From: Dechloromonas sp.
Lineage (GTDB): Bacteria; Pseudomonadota; Gammaproteobacteria; Burkholderiales; Rhodocyclaceae
DNA: 64,000 nt
Direction of reading: 5' to 3'
Assembly (NCBI GenBank): GCA_028687035.1
Contig: JAQUAX010000010.1
Span: 83,408 to 147,407 of the forward strand
Part shown: in pieces, positions 54,434 to 63,926 of the stretch
Numbering within the stretch: the stretch's first letter is position 1
Layout of the letters: each line of letters begins with the position of its first letter
The notes under the pieces: model-generated
Database searches by the model: none
Seen by the model: only the letters and a program-made list of their open reading frames with translations
What the model was told of the DNA's origin: nothing
Position numbers and translations under genes: made by a program

Positions 54434-54644
54434 GCGCCGCGCCGCCGTGGCGCCCGGCCCGGTCGCCGAACAGACCGCCCGGGCGCGCCACCTGGCCCGC
54501 GAGCGCTACCTGCTGCAGCTGGCCTACCGCGCCCTGCAGATCGGCTACCGCAAGGCCCACCTCGGCCAGGCGTGGATTGCGCACTTCCGCGCCCGCGCCG
54601 ACCACCTTTTCGATCTCGCGCTGAAGGAGTGGATCCATGCGTAA
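54414..54644 (+). CDS. Small basic early protein, 76 aa
   Basis: MRSRPAKRRAAVAPGPVAEQ then LARERYLLQLAYRALQIGYR, rich in Arg and helical. ATG 54414 inside the previous gene. Overlaps the next by 8 bp. Confidence 0.55.
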   Translation: MRSRPAKRRAAVAPGPVAEQTARARHLARERYLLQLAYRALQIGYRKAHLGQAWIAHFRARADHLFDLALKEWIHA

Positions 54645-54936
54645 ACGTTGCCGAAGAACGGTTCGCCGCGAAGCCGCGCCGACCCTCGTTGCCTACTACC
54701 TCAACCCGGAAGTCAGCACGCAGGAGCGGATGGCGGTCGAGGCGATCCGCGCCGGGTATGCCAAGGAGGCGCATTACGACATGCTGGCGCTGGCCGCCGC
54801 CGAGGCGATCGCCTCGCAGATGTACCAGACGCTGCTGCTGGCCTGGACGGGTGAAACCTTCCTGCTGTCGTCGACGCCGATCTGGGTGCAGCCGGCGGCG
54901 GTGGCGCTGAGCGTGGCGCAGGGAGGTGTGGCATGA
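54637..54936 (+). CDS. Hypothetical early protein, 99 aa
   Basis: MRKRCRRTVRREAAPTLVAY then AHYDMLALAAAEAIASQMYQ. Helical, with a basic N-terminus. Coupled to the following gene (ATGA). Confidence 0.55.
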   Translation: MRKRCRRTVRREAAPTLVAYYLNPEVSTQERMAVEAIRAGYAKEAHYDMLALAAAEAIASQMYQTLLLAWTGETFLLSSTPIWVQPAAVALSVAQGGVA

Positions 54937-55322
54937 AACCCGCCTCCATCCCCCTCAAAGACATCGCCCGCTTCTCGGCCGATGCGCAGGTCTGGCGCTC
55001 GTTTGGCCGCTTCATTGCGGTGCAGAACGGGGCGCTGCTCGCGGTGCCGGATGTGCTGGTGAGCGGCGATTTTACGGCGGCCCGCGATGGCTGCCCGGTG
55101 TCGTGGCACGAGGTGTTGACCGCGGTCGACACGCCCATTTCGGCCAATTCGCGGGGGCTTTCGCCCGAGCAATTGGCCGATTCCGCGCCCTTGGTCGCTG
55201 CCCTTTTTCCGCCCTGGGGCTGGGCGCAGGATGCGATCGCGTTGTGCGCGGGCGGCCGGGCGGTCGCTCGGGTTATCTCACCCGACGGGGTGATTTTCTG
55301 CTGGGTTCCTGATCAGGATTGA
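54933..55322 (+). CDS. Hypothetical protein before primase, 129 aa
   Basis: MKPASIPLKDIARFSADAQV then VPDVLVSGDFTAARDGCPVS. No recognised domain; directly upstream of the primase-helicase by 3 bp, so it may serve in replication. Confidence 0.6.
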   Translation: MKPASIPLKDIARFSADAQVWRSFGRFIAVQNGALLAVPDVLVSGDFTAARDGCPVSWHEVLTAVDTPISANSRGLSPEQLADSAPLVAALFPPWGWAQDAIALCAGGRAVARVISPDGVIFCWVPDQD

Positions 55323-55325
55323 TCC

Positions 55326-58127
55326 ATGGCTTTTTCTGACGACCTCAGACGGTTGATCGACCGCCTGAAAGAAACGATCGACCTCCACGATCTGGCCGAC
55401 AAGCTCGGCCTGGAGCGCCCGGGCGGCGCGATGGGCAATTACCGTTCCCCCGGCCACAAGGATTCTTCGCCTTCGCTGTCGATCTTCCCGGCGAAGTTCG
55501 GCACGGCCTTCAAGGATCATTCCGATCCGGACAAGCGCGGCGATTGCGTGGCGCTGTACCAGTACGTTCACGGCGGCGATGCGGTGGCGGCGGTGAAGGC
55601 GCTGTGCGAGCTGTACGCGATCCCCTACGACATCGGCCGCGAGCAGTCGGCCGAGCCGCGGCGGGAGAAGAGCACGGCGGAGTACATCGCCGAGAAGTGC
55701 CTGGCCGCGCCGCTGGCGGCGAAGCAGTACCTGGTCGAGAAGCGCGGCATCCTGGACTGGGTGGCGGACAAGGCGATCCAGGCGCGGGCGGTGGGCTGGA
55801 ACGACTGGCGGTCGACGAAGGTGCCGGAGGGCACGCCGGGGCACGGCGGGCCGGCGGTGGCGTTCATCGTGAAGACGCTGAATCCGGGCCACGTGATGGC
55901 GGTGGATATGCGCTACGACGATCCGGCGCTCAACGGCGGTGTGAAGACGCAGTGCCAGGGTGAAAAGGACGGCTACGGCTGGACATCCGACATCCGCCGG
56001 CTGAAGGCGGCGCGCACGGTGTATGTGGTGGAAAGCCCGATCAATGCGCTGTCGCTGGAATGCGTGATCCGCCAGGACGAGGCGGCCTATGCGATCCGCG
56101 GCGTGGGCAACGTCGATAACATCGATTGGTCATGGGCGCGCGGCAAGCAGGTGGTCATCGTTTTCGACAACGACGAGCCGTTCCCGGAGTACCGCGACGA
56201 CGGCAAGCGTCATCCGCAGGCCGGCATCCGGCCGGGGCTGAAGGCGGCCTGGGCGCTGCACGAGCGGCTGACGGCGCTGGATATCTCGGCGCTGCTGGTC
56301 GATCAGGGCGACTGGGAGGTGAACGACTGCAACGACTTCATCAAGCCGGGCGGGCCAGGGATGGAGAAGCTGAAGCGCGCGGTACGCAAGCTGGAGCAGT
56401 GCGCGATTCCCGGCCTGGCCTGGAACTACGAAGACATGTTCGGTCCGCTGGCCGGCAAGCGCCGGCTGTACCTGCCGTTCCACCACGACCAGAAATACTG
56501 GCGCTACCGGGTGCGGCCGGATTTCACGTCCTACGTGAGCAAGATCGAGAAGGATGACGAAGACGCGATGCCGAAGATCGACCTCAAGGAGGTGGCCGGC
56601 TTCCGCATCGCGGCGATTTCGCGCCTTGAGCTGCAGGGCGCCCGCTCGACGCTGACCGGCGACCCGGATCAGCAGCCGACGACGCGCTACTCGGTGTCGG
56701 TGCAGACGACGCGCGGCGGCCCCAAGCTGATCCGCAAGGTCTTCGACGACGAGAACCTGCACAACATCGAGCGCTGGAAGCGCCTGGGCCCGGTCTGGGA
56801 TCAGTCCAACTTCCTGCGCCTGGTGAATATCCTCGAGTGCGCCTGCGACATCGGTTCGCGCCGCGCCGTGAATTTCGTCGGCCTGTGCTGGCGCAACGGC
56901 GAGCTGTCGATGAACGAGGGGCCGGATTGCTATTTCGAGGATCCGCAGTACCAGTGCCGCTACCACAACCTGATTTTCCCGTCCGGGCCGGCGTCCACCG
57001 CGAAGCGCGTGATCGAGGCCTTCCACCAGACCTTCGCCGAGAACCAGGCGCTGCTGCTGCTGACCTGGGCGCTTTCGGCGCACCTGAAGGCGTTCATCCG
57101 CTTCTGGCCGCACGCGAAGATGGAAGCGGACAAGGGCTCCGGCAAGTCGACGCTGATCGGCCGGCTTTCGGGTGCGATTGCGATGGCTTCGCTGTCTGGA
57201 CAGACGCTGAAGACGGAATACCGGATGGTCAATTCGGTGGCTTTTACCTCGCATCCGGTGTGCTGGGAGGAGTTTTCCCGCCTGAACGACCTGCAGCGCA
57301 AGCTGGCGCTGGATTTGCTGCAGGAAACCTATCAATTCCAGGAAACGACGCGCAGCCAGAAGTCGTTCCTGCTCTCGGCGCCGGTGCTGATCGCCGGCGA
57401 GGATGCGCCGGTCGATGACATCGCCGAAAAGCTGGTTCGCTTCCGCCTGAACAAGACGAAGCAGGGCGACGAACTGCCATTCGACCTGCCGCAGTTCCCG
57501 GTGCGCCAGTGGCTGGAGTTCCTGGCCGATATCCCGGCCGACCGCGTGCGCAAGCTGCAGGTGGCGAGCCGTGCCTTTCTCACGAAATCCGCCGCGGTGA
57601 CCAACGCCCAGCGGATCGTCGAGAACTACGCGGCTTTGCTCACCGGCTGGCAGTTGATGGCCGAGTTTTCCGGCCTGCCGGTCGAGTTCGGCGGCGTGGT
57701 CCGCTCGATCGTGGCCGAGATGAACGAGTACCTGGCCGATTCGAAGGGCGAGCGCCATCCGTGGGTGTGGATCCTGCAGACGCTGCTCGCCGAGATCGCC
57801 CAGGGAACCTACGACGCGCCGCACGTCTTCACGACGATCGACGGCGAGATCCACCTCGCGATCCGCACCAGCGACGTGATGCACCACATCCGCACGCGGC
57901 CGGCGCTGAAGAGCATCTGGGAGCAGCTGCCGGTGAAGTCGGACCGGGTGCTGAAGCGGCAACTGGTGCAGGCCGGCGTGCTGGCCATGAACGACAACGA
58001 TGCACCGCTCGACGTCGAGCGCACCTTCCGCACGCGCCGCGTCGGCCACATGACGGCGATTTCGATCGAGAAGATCAAGGAATACGGCCTGCACGCGGTG
58101 CTGCCGGCGGCTGAGGATATTCGGTGA
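55326..58127 (+). CDS. Phage primase-helicase (TOPRIM plus ATPase)
   Basis: 933 residues. N-terminus resembles the CHC2 zinc-finger fold (MGNYRSPGHKDSSPSLSIF), but the usual zinc Cys are replaced, so it probably lacks zinc. TOPRIM follows (TVYVVESPINALSLECVIRQ; VIVFDNDEP gives the DxD). The helicase-like ATPase has Walker A MEADKGSGKSTLIGRLSGAI near residue 603 and a Walker B-like LLSAPVLIAGEDAP. Key gene of phage DNA replication; largest of the early operon. Confidence 0.85.
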   Translation: MAFSDDLRRLIDRLKETIDLHDLADKLGLERPGGAMGNYRSPGHKDSSPSLSIFPAKFGTAFKDHSDPDKRGDCVALYQYVHGGDAVAAVKALCELYAIPYDIGREQSAEPRREKSTAEYIAEKCLAAPLAAKQYLVEKRGILDWVADKAIQARAVGWNDWRSTKVPEGTPGHGGPAVAFIVKTLNPGHVMAVDMRYDDPALNGGVKTQCQGEKDGYGWTSDIRRLKAARTVYVVESPINALSLECVIRQDEAAYAIRGVGNVDNIDWSWARGKQVVIVFDNDEPFPEYRDDGKRHPQAGIRPGLKAAWALHERLTALDISALLVDQGDWEVNDCNDFIKPGGPGMEKLKRAVRKLEQCAIPGLAWNYEDMFGPLAGKRRLYLPFHHDQKYWRYRVRPDFTSYVSKIEKDDEDAMPKIDLKEVAGFRIAAISRLELQGARSTLTGDPDQQPTTRYSVSVQTTRGGPKLIRKVFDDENLHNIERWKRLGPVWDQSNFLRLVNILECACDIGSRRAVNFVGLCWRNGELSMNEGPDCYFEDPQYQCRYHNLIFPSGPASTAKRVIEAFHQTFAENQALLLLTWALSAHLKAFIRFWPHAKMEADKGSGKSTLIGRLSGAIAMASLSGQTLKTEYRMVNSVAFTSHPVCWEEFSRLNDLQRKLALDLLQETYQFQETTRSQKSFLLSAPVLIAGEDAPVDDIAEKLVRFRLNKTKQGDELPFDLPQFPVRQWLEFLADIPADRVRKLQVASRAFLTKSAAVTNAQRIVENYAALLTGWQLMAEFSGLPVEFGGVVRSIVAEMNEYLADSKGERHPWVWILQTLLAEIAQGTYDAPHVFTTIDGEIHLAIRTSDVMHHIRTRPALKSIWEQLPVKSDRVLKRQLVQAGVLAMNDNDAPLDVERTFRTRRVGHMTAISIEKIKEYGLHAVLPAAEDIR

Positions 58128-58147
58128 GGTTTTTTTAGGAGATGGAA

Positions 58148-58363
58148 ATGGCGCAAAGCAACGCAGAAAAGGAATTCGAATTGGCCGTTCTCAGGTTCAT
58201 TGAGGAAAGCCCGAAACGTGCTCTATCGGCAATCACCGGCTATTTTGTTGGGCTGACTATCGCGCTGATTGAAGGCGAAGGACATGCCGGAATTGGCGAA
58301 ATTCGGATTAATAGCGGTGGCGGGCGAGATATCACGATCCATGCGGAAGGTGGTGGGCGATGA
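58148..58363 (+). CDS. Small early protein, 71 aa
   Basis: AGGAG six bp before ATG 58148. AQSNAEKEFELAVLRFIEES then SAITGYFVGLTIALIEGEGH with a Gly-rich end. Unknown; overlaps the next start by 4 bp. Confidence 0.55.
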   Translation: MAQSNAEKEFELAVLRFIEESPKRALSAITGYFVGLTIALIEGEGHAGIGEIRINSGGGRDITIHAEGGGR

Positions 58364-59034
58364 GCTACGAACACATCTGCCCCGAGGCGAGATTCCTCAA
58401 GGATGTTGCCGAGCATGAAATGATCGTCATCCGCGACGACGGCGTTCATCGGCACATCCGGTTTCAGAAGCCCGGAACGTATTGCATGCACTTCGACCTG
58501 ATCACCTGGCCAGGCTACCTCTGCTACACCGGCGACATGGGTACCTACGTTTTCAGCCGCCTCGATGACATGTTCGAGTTCTTCCGAACTGACCGCGAGC
58601 ATCAGAGGCTGCGCGATGGGCGGACGCTGGCGATCAACCCGGGATACTGGGGCGAGAAACTGCAAGCCGTCGAGCGCTGCGGCGATGACGGCCGCTATCG
58701 CGAGTTCAGCGAGGATAAGTTTGCCCGCGCCGTTATTGGCGACTTGGTTGAGTGGGTACGTAGCCATGCCTACGAGACGACCAAGGAAGAAAGGCGAGAA
58801 CTGTGGGATGCGGTCGTCTCGGACGTGATTGGTGCAGACGGCGATTCCGGCGGCTACCGGAAGCAGTGCGCCGCGCACGACTTCAATCATCGCGTCAATC
58901 GTCGCGTCGAGTTCTACTTCCAGGACTTCTGGGAGAACAACGTCATGGACTACACGCACGGCTTCATCTGGTGCTGCTACGCGCTGGCCTGGGGCGTCGC
59001 CAAGTACGACGAGGCGAAAGGAAGTCCGGAATGA
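58360..59034 (+). CDS. Hypothetical protein, 224 aa
   Basis: MSYEHICPEARFLKDVAEHE then RHIRFQKPGTYCMHFDLITW and DYTHGFIWCCYALAWGVAKY. Soluble, Trp/Tyr-rich, no catalytic signature I recognise. Overlaps both neighbours. Confidence 0.62.
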   Translation: MSYEHICPEARFLKDVAEHEMIVIRDDGVHRHIRFQKPGTYCMHFDLITWPGYLCYTGDMGTYVFSRLDDMFEFFRTDREHQRLRDGRTLAINPGYWGEKLQAVERCGDDGRYREFSEDKFARAVIGDLVEWVRSHAYETTKEERRELWDAVVSDVIGADGDSGGYRKQCAAHDFNHRVNRRVEFYFQDFWENNVMDYTHGFIWCCYALAWGVAKYDEAKGSPE

Positions 59035-59258
59035 AACCCGCCTGGCTAGTTGCCGAACGCTCGATCAATCAGGCCGAGCGGCGCTATCTCAACCTGGACC
59101 AACGGCCAGGATACTGCCGCCGGCGCCGCCACCCTACTTTCCGCCGACACAGAACGATGGCGCTAGGCGAGTGGTGGCCGATGCCGCGTGGTCGGCTGGT
59201 TCCCAAGCCGGGACGCCTGCGGCGCTTCCTGTGGAATAACCAGCCGATTCCTTTCTGA
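59031..59258 (+). CDS. Small basic protein, 75 aa
   Basis: MKPAWLVAERSINQAERRYL then RRRRHPTFRRHRTMALGEWW, strongly basic. ATGA overlap with the previous stop. Unknown, perhaps nucleic-acid binding. Confidence 0.5.
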   Translation: MKPAWLVAERSINQAERRYLNLDQRPGYCRRRRHPTFRRHRTMALGEWWPMPRGRLVPKPGRLRRFLWNNQPIPF

Positions 59259-59380
59259 TTTTTGCTGAGAACCCCCATTGCACATGGGGCCGCCATCGTG
59301 AAGGCGGGCAATCCACGGGGCCAGCCGGCCGTCCCCTGATCAATGTGCAGAACGGCCAAATTTCAAACGAGGAGAGGGAA

Positions 59381-59656
59381 ATGGAGTCGCCGGATATAAC
59401 CAGGCAGCAGCTGTGCGCGGCCTTGAGTATCTCCGAATCCACCGTCCGCAGGCTTGAGAATTTCGGGCTTCCGTTCACGCCGATTGGCGCACGGGGCAAG
59501 CGATACAATCTCAACGAAGTGCGCCGGTGGCTGAAGGAAAATCAATGTCGATTTGGACAGACGAACAAGGCCGGCTCCACGTCGGAATCATGGTCAAAGG
59601 CAAACGCGTTCACCGACGCTTGCCGGAAGGTTCAACTAAGGGTGATGCCAAGCTGA
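59381..59656 (+). CDS. Excisionase-like MerR/AlpA HTH protein
   Basis: 91 residues from ATG 59381 (GAGGAGAGGGAA upstream). MESPDITRQQLCAALSISES then TVRRLENFGLPFTPIGARGK fits the winged HTH of Xis/AlpA proteins. Overlaps the integrase by 112 bp, so expression of both is linked. Confidence 0.75.
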   Translation: MESPDITRQQLCAALSISESTVRRLENFGLPFTPIGARGKRYNLNEVRRWLKENQCRFGQTNKAGSTSESWSKANAFTDACRKVQLRVMPS

Positions 59657-60498
59657 TCGAGGCCGAGCTGCGCAAGGCTACCGGCCGGCAATCGGTGCAG
59701 ATTCCTGAGGATCCTCTGCTGTCGGTCGTGATGGGGCTCTACCTCGAGCACGCCGAGTTCCTGCGCAGCCCGGACACCGCCCGCCAGCATGCGCTGCGCG
59801 CTGGTCCCTGGTGCAAGAATTTCCGCGCCAGCCAGGCGCGCGATGTCGCCGACAAGATGATCAAGGACATGCGGGGCCACTACGCGCCGGCCACGATCAA
59901 TCGCACGCTGGGCGCGCTGAAGGCCGCGCTCCGCATAGCCCACCGGCAGCGCCTGACGGCGGTGAATTACGGCAGCGAGATCCAGCGTCTTCCGGAGAAC
60001 AACGCGCGCCACATTTACCTGTCGATCGATCAGGTGCGCCAGCTGGCCGACCATGCCAGCGAGCAGACGAGGGCAGCGATCTGGATCGCATTGCTGACCG
60101 GCTGTCGCCGCGGCGAGATACTGAAGCTGCGCCGGGAGCACATCGGCCACGACTCGCTGATCATCCCGGCCGGAAACACCAAGACGCTGCGCGTGCGGAC
60201 GATACCGATCGTGCCGGCGCTGCGCCCGTGGCTGGAGTTTGTCCCTCTCAAGATAAACCACGAGGGGCTGAAGTCAGGCTTCCGGCGCGCTCGCGAAGCC
60301 GCAGGGCTTTCGGTCAATTTTCACGACCTTCGGCACTCGTGCGCGAGCCTGCTGATCAATTTCGGTGTCCCGCTGGAGGTTATCCGGGACATCCTTGGCC
60401 ACACCACGGTCAAGACCACAGAGCGCTACGCTCACCTCGTGATCGATCGCCAGGCTGAAGCCTTGAACAGGCTTTCCGACGCCATCAAGGCCGCCTGA
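59545..60498 (+). CDS. int: Phage integrase (tyrosine recombinase)
   Basis: 317 residues from ATG 59545 (AAGGA before it). N-terminal arm-binding part (SIWTDEQGRLHVGIMVKGKR), catalytic Arg in LTGCRRGEILKLR, Lys in GNTKTLRVRTIPI, HDLRHSCASLL (HxxR), ILGHTTVKTTERYAH with the nucleophilic Tyr. 180 bp before attR tRNA-Val, as expected for the element's integrase. Confidence 0.93.
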   Translation: MSIWTDEQGRLHVGIMVKGKRVHRRLPEGSTKGDAKLIEAELRKATGRQSVQIPEDPLLSVVMGLYLEHAEFLRSPDTARQHALRAGPWCKNFRASQARDVADKMIKDMRGHYAPATINRTLGALKAALRIAHRQRLTAVNYGSEIQRLPENNARHIYLSIDQVRQLADHASEQTRAAIWIALLTGCRRGEILKLRREHIGHDSLIIPAGNTKTLRVRTIPIVPALRPWLEFVPLKINHEGLKSGFRRAREAAGLSVNFHDLRHSCASLLINFGVPLEVIRDILGHTTVKTTERYAHLVIDRQAEALNRLSDAIKAA

Positions 60499-60602
60499 CA
60501 CCCGGTGCAATCCGGGTGTAATTTCTACACCGCCAGCGCCCGCCAGTGGCGCGCAGATCACGATTCCAAGCGGGATTGAGCCGTGCCTCCTGCCGTGCAG
60601 TC

Positions 60603-60678
60603 GCCTTCACACCCAAAGGTGCATTACGCATCCATGCGGGTTTCGAAGGTGCCCGGTGTAAAACCGGTGTAAAAAATT
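60603..60678 (+). other. attR-side flank with integrase-arm-like repeats
   Basis: Contains GCCTTCACAC (anticodon-loop sequence), GCGGGTTTCGAAGG and two GGTGTAAAA copies, immediately upstream of attR. A similar string precedes attL at 17120-17203. GGTGTAA/TTACACC-like motifs also occur right after int (60501-60533), suggesting arm sites. Confidence 0.6.
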
Positions 60679-60756
60679 TGGGCGATTAACTCAGCGGTAG
60701 AGTGCCACCTTCACACGGTGGAAGTCACTGGTTCGATCCCAGTATCGCCCACCACC
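60679..60756 (+). repeat. Right attachment repeat (attR)
   Basis: 78 bp identical to 17203-17280. Ends the prophage; after 60757 the base composition and gene type change to host flank. Confidence 0.85.
60680..60754 (+). tRNA. tRNA-Val(CAC), right copy
   Basis: 75 nt with encoded CCA, identical to 17204-17278. Intact, hence probably functional. Confidence 0.96.
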
Positions 60757-60872
60757 AACTCATTGTTTCTGGCCCGCATGTGTCCCTAGGGGCATAACAG
60801 TACCGGAAAGGAACGGTTATACCTGAGGACGACCGAGGCACATAAATGCCTTAGGGTTATAGCAAAAACAGA

Positions 60873-60906
60873 AGCCAGCTCAACTTGCGTTGCGCTGGCT
60901 TTTTTG
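60873..60906 (+). terminator. Terminator downstream of right tRNA-Val
   Basis: AGCCAGC / GCTGGCT stem (60873-60879, 60894-60900) followed by TTTTTG. The 118 bp between tRNA and this site hold no gene. Confidence 0.75.
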
Positions 60907-61002
60907 TTTTGGGAAGGCGGTAGCATCGAGTTAAAGCATGTCCTTGGGGTATGGCCTTTCTAGGCGGGCGCTTTTGAGGCAACCTCTCCCCAGGCAACCT
61001 TT

Positions 61003-61272
61003 TCAGACATTGGCGACGACCTGTCGTAAGGAATCTGGCTTAATCCGAGAACCCTCGTTTGTGCAGCGGTGGCAAGTCTTCTCGTCGGGCGAGTTCGCGA
61101 AAAGTATTTTCAGAAAATTCTTGGCCGACACCGCCGGATGCGTACATTCCAAGCAGTCATGAATGGCGGTTACCAACTCCGGAACATCGTCCTGAGGAGC
61201 GTACCGACAATTCAACTTGGGCGGCTCCGACTCCTCGCGCGACCATCCTAATAAAATTGAGTTTCGCCCCAC
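61003..61272 (-). CDS. Small Cys-rich host-flank protein, 89 aa
   Basis: GTG at 61272 is the only start I see. Two CxxC (DCLECTHP; TCHRCTNEG) could bind zinc. Composition and length suggest a real but unknown gene; the start is unsure. Confidence 0.45.
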   Translation of the reverse strand: MGRNSILLGWSREESEPPKLNCRYAPQDDVPELVTAIHDCLECTHPAVSAKNFLKILFANSPDEKTCHRCTNEGSRIKPDSLRQVVANV

Positions 61273-61762
61273 AAAAAAAGAAGCAAGGCTGATTCAAAAA
61301 AGGCCTCACTAGATAGAGAGGCCTTGGCGAAGTAATCCTGGGTAACGTACTTCTGGTCCAGCGCCCTTACTCCGGGCCGGAAGATAGCATTTCAGAGCCG
61401 CATCTACAACCCTACAACCGCATCTGAAGAGTTGAGAGACAGGCCACGCCCCTTACCCGCCGCTCGGTGATTTCGGATACGGCCATTCCGAGTAACGCTA
61501 AGTGAAACGAAAGCCGCTGTTCGCCGAGCTATGGCCGTAATGGTGGCTGATCGGCAAGTTCCGGATCGCACCGCTCATCAACTGAGAGAGGTAGTCTATC
61601 TCTCGCCGGCCGGAAGCGGCAATTGGAAACCTTGCCTATAAGCGGACAATCGGCCGTGCATACGGGTATGCTATCGGCGTTTTGTGGATTAATTGCAGGC
61701 GAAAACGTGCGCCTTGGGCCTTAAATCCATAGTGACAACTATCTTTAACAGGGAGACCCATC
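61273..61762. other. Intergenic, no gene seen
   Basis: 490 bp without a convincing ORF. It contains a hairpin AGGCCTC/GAGGCCT (61301-61324) preceded by AAAAAA, which fits a terminator for leftward transcription, and otherwise unremarkable low-GC sequence that could be decayed genes. Confidence 0.5.
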
Positions 61763-62770
61763 ATGCCAAATCAACAACAGATTGACCAAGCTCGCGAGAA
61801 GATGGACGAAACATTGGATTGGTTCAAGACATGCGACCTTGAGGTGTTAAGGCGTGACGAGCTTGGGGAGAAATTGTCGTTCGAACAAGCGATGCCCAAT
61901 ATCGAGCGAGTTGTTACGTTCTACCGCAATTTGCTCGACTGCAACCTCGCCGAACTCCCTGTCGTAACTATGAATCAAATCAGCAGTGCTGGTGCCGCCA
62001 CGATAGAGATACTTGGGAGGATCGGCAGGTTTGACCCTGAGAAAGCTCAGAACCCATTTCCTGAGCGTACCCAGCTTATTCAGCAAATACGTGACCGATG
62101 GGAAGCTGATTACCCTGCCGTAGCTCCAGTGCTTGCCTATGCCACAAAGAGCAGCGCCGACTTTCAACGTCTCGAGCGCGAAGCAAGAGGCACGCTTAGC
62201 GAGTTAGGTGAATCTAAAAAGCAGTTCAAGAAGACTACTGATGACATCTTGGCAAGTATGACTTCGGCTTTAGGGGAAGTGCAAGACGCCGCCAAAAAAG
62301 CAGGGGTAGCACAGCACGCCACACATTTCAACGACGAGGCTGATTTATCTAAGAGGATTGCTATTGGCTGGTTGGTGGCTGGCGTAGTTTTTGGCCTTGG
62401 AGCTACTGCTTACGTTCTGTGGCACGTTGAGCCAGCGCTGTCGACGTTAACCAATCCTACGGCCATGCAGTTGGTGCAGGCTTCCATCCCTCGTCTACTG
62501 ATAGTCTTTATACTGACCTTTGGCATGATCTGGTCGGCAAAGAACTTCACCTCCAGCGCACACAATTACGTCGTCAACCGCCACCGGCGCAATGCGCTGG
62601 CGTCTTTCCAGACTTTTGTAGAGGGCGCATCGAAACCCGATGTTAAAGATGCCGTGCTTATGCAGGCAACGCATGCGATCTTTACTCCCCAGGACTCGGG
62701 ATTCGCAAAGGGTGAGGTTCCAAATCCTACGAGCCAGGTCGTCGAAGTATTCCGGGGCATGAAGGAATAA
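61763..62770 (+). CDS. Two-TM coiled-coil membrane protein
   Basis: 335 residues; GGGAGA 7 bp before ATG. A helical N-terminal ~200 residues (ELGESKKQFKKTTDDILASM) is followed by two TM segments near residues 198-218 and 240-262 (IAIGWLVAGVVFGLGATAYV; IPRLLIVFILTFGMIWSAKN) and a soluble tail. GC lower than core genome. No known family; location beside att-tRNA and a HEPN gene suggests an accessory, possibly defence-related island. Confidence 0.65.
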   Translation: MPNQQQIDQAREKMDETLDWFKTCDLEVLRRDELGEKLSFEQAMPNIERVVTFYRNLLDCNLAELPVVTMNQISSAGAATIEILGRIGRFDPEKAQNPFPERTQLIQQIRDRWEADYPAVAPVLAYATKSSADFQRLEREARGTLSELGESKKQFKKTTDDILASMTSALGEVQDAAKKAGVAQHATHFNDEADLSKRIAIGWLVAGVVFGLGATAYVLWHVEPALSTLTNPTAMQLVQASIPRLLIVFILTFGMIWSAKNFTSSAHNYVVNRHRRNALASFQTFVEGASKPDVKDAVLMQATHAIFTPQDSGFAKGEVPNPTSQVVEVFRGMKE

Positions 62771-63068
62771 AGGGTATTAACCAAATAGCCTTGGTTTGAC
62801 TTGATTTACCTGCCGAACGTCTGCTGTTCCCGCTAGTCAATATCCGCTTGGGATTGGAAGCGGCCGTGGTGCTGTGAAAGCCGGCGGCGGCAGCCGATCC
62901 TCAGCTGCCCTCTGTCCTTTGTGAAATCGGACGGTGAGACAGGCTCAAAATGGCATTGGCACCTATTGTGTATATCACAGGTGTTCGATTTGGTGCCGAG
63001 CCGTTGGCCGTCACATGCATTGCTCAGCCTACCGGTGCGTCAATTGTGCAGATTATGGCAACTTCCCA

Positions 63069-63926
63069 TTAATGTGCATCATTAGGGGCAGACAGTAATC
63101 TTGGCCGTGCATTACGCCGGATTGGCCAGTTTTCGGCACTGTAATCAGTGTAACTTCCCTCGTAACTGATAACGATAAACACCAGTTCATTGAAAAGAGT
63201 CCGAACTTTCTGACAGTCCTTAAGTAACTCCGCTATTTTTTCTGGGTCTTGGCTATCTGCATGGGCATGAGCGTTGCGAAGCCTCCCCCACGTTTTCGCC
63301 AGACTCTCTCTGATTTGCCCGGTTGCAGCGAGCTCATGAAGAATGTCCTTGGGGCGGGGGGATGTCAATCCGCTGATCGTGCCATTCAAGCGATTTTTGA
63401 ATCCTGCATCAAGATCAGATTCTTTAATCAATTCTCGCAGTTTTTCAATCTGCCCAAGTACTTCCGAAGTTGGCTGCCCGAGACCTTTAAATTTCAACTT
63501 CAATAGTCCTTCAACTGCCACCGCCAAACTTAATGCTTGAGCATCAAGTGAGGCTCTTGATGCTCGAAGCACTGACATCACATGGCCGCTAAGCGGGTGC
63601 CAATACGGTTTAGTGTAGCTGGCTACGTGATTGAGATACCTTTCAAAGATAACCCAAACCTCTCCATCTGGCTTTGGGTTTTTCCAGGAAAGAGGAGGAT
63701 GTGATGATTTTTTGGATGTGGTGTCATCGTATGATCGTAAAATTTTTCGGGACTCGCCGCTGGAAAAAAACGTGATAACTGCCGGGGTAAACTCAAGATC
63801 AAATGTAAAAGCAAGAGCTTCGCAAATTCGAACCTCGTGATTTCCTTGAAATTCGCCACGCTCTTTGTTGATGGTGTTGATTTGCACCCAAATCTGACCC
63901 GGGTTTTGCATTGAAATCTGACCCAC
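63069..63926 (-). pseudogene. HEPN-like (ApeA-type) gene, probably 5'-truncated by an IS end
   Basis: 285-codon frame. A late motif RLRNAHAHADSQDP resembles the RxxxxH active-site motif of HEPN ribonucleases, with ALSLAVAVEGLLKLKFKGLG as the preceding helix. The first ~17 residues (MGQISMQNPGQIWVQIN) are encoded by the direct repeats of the IS-like terminus, so the native N-terminus is likely lost; the rest is intact. Function would be RNA cleavage in defence, if active. Confidence 0.55.

Noticed and set aside
61069..61251. Plus-strand ORF in host flank
   Set aside because: Antisense to the Cys-rich ORF, no RBS, no recognisable pattern.
62771..63068. Gene in the gap after the two-TM gene
   Set aside because: 298 bp without a credible start-ORF pair; nothing recognised.
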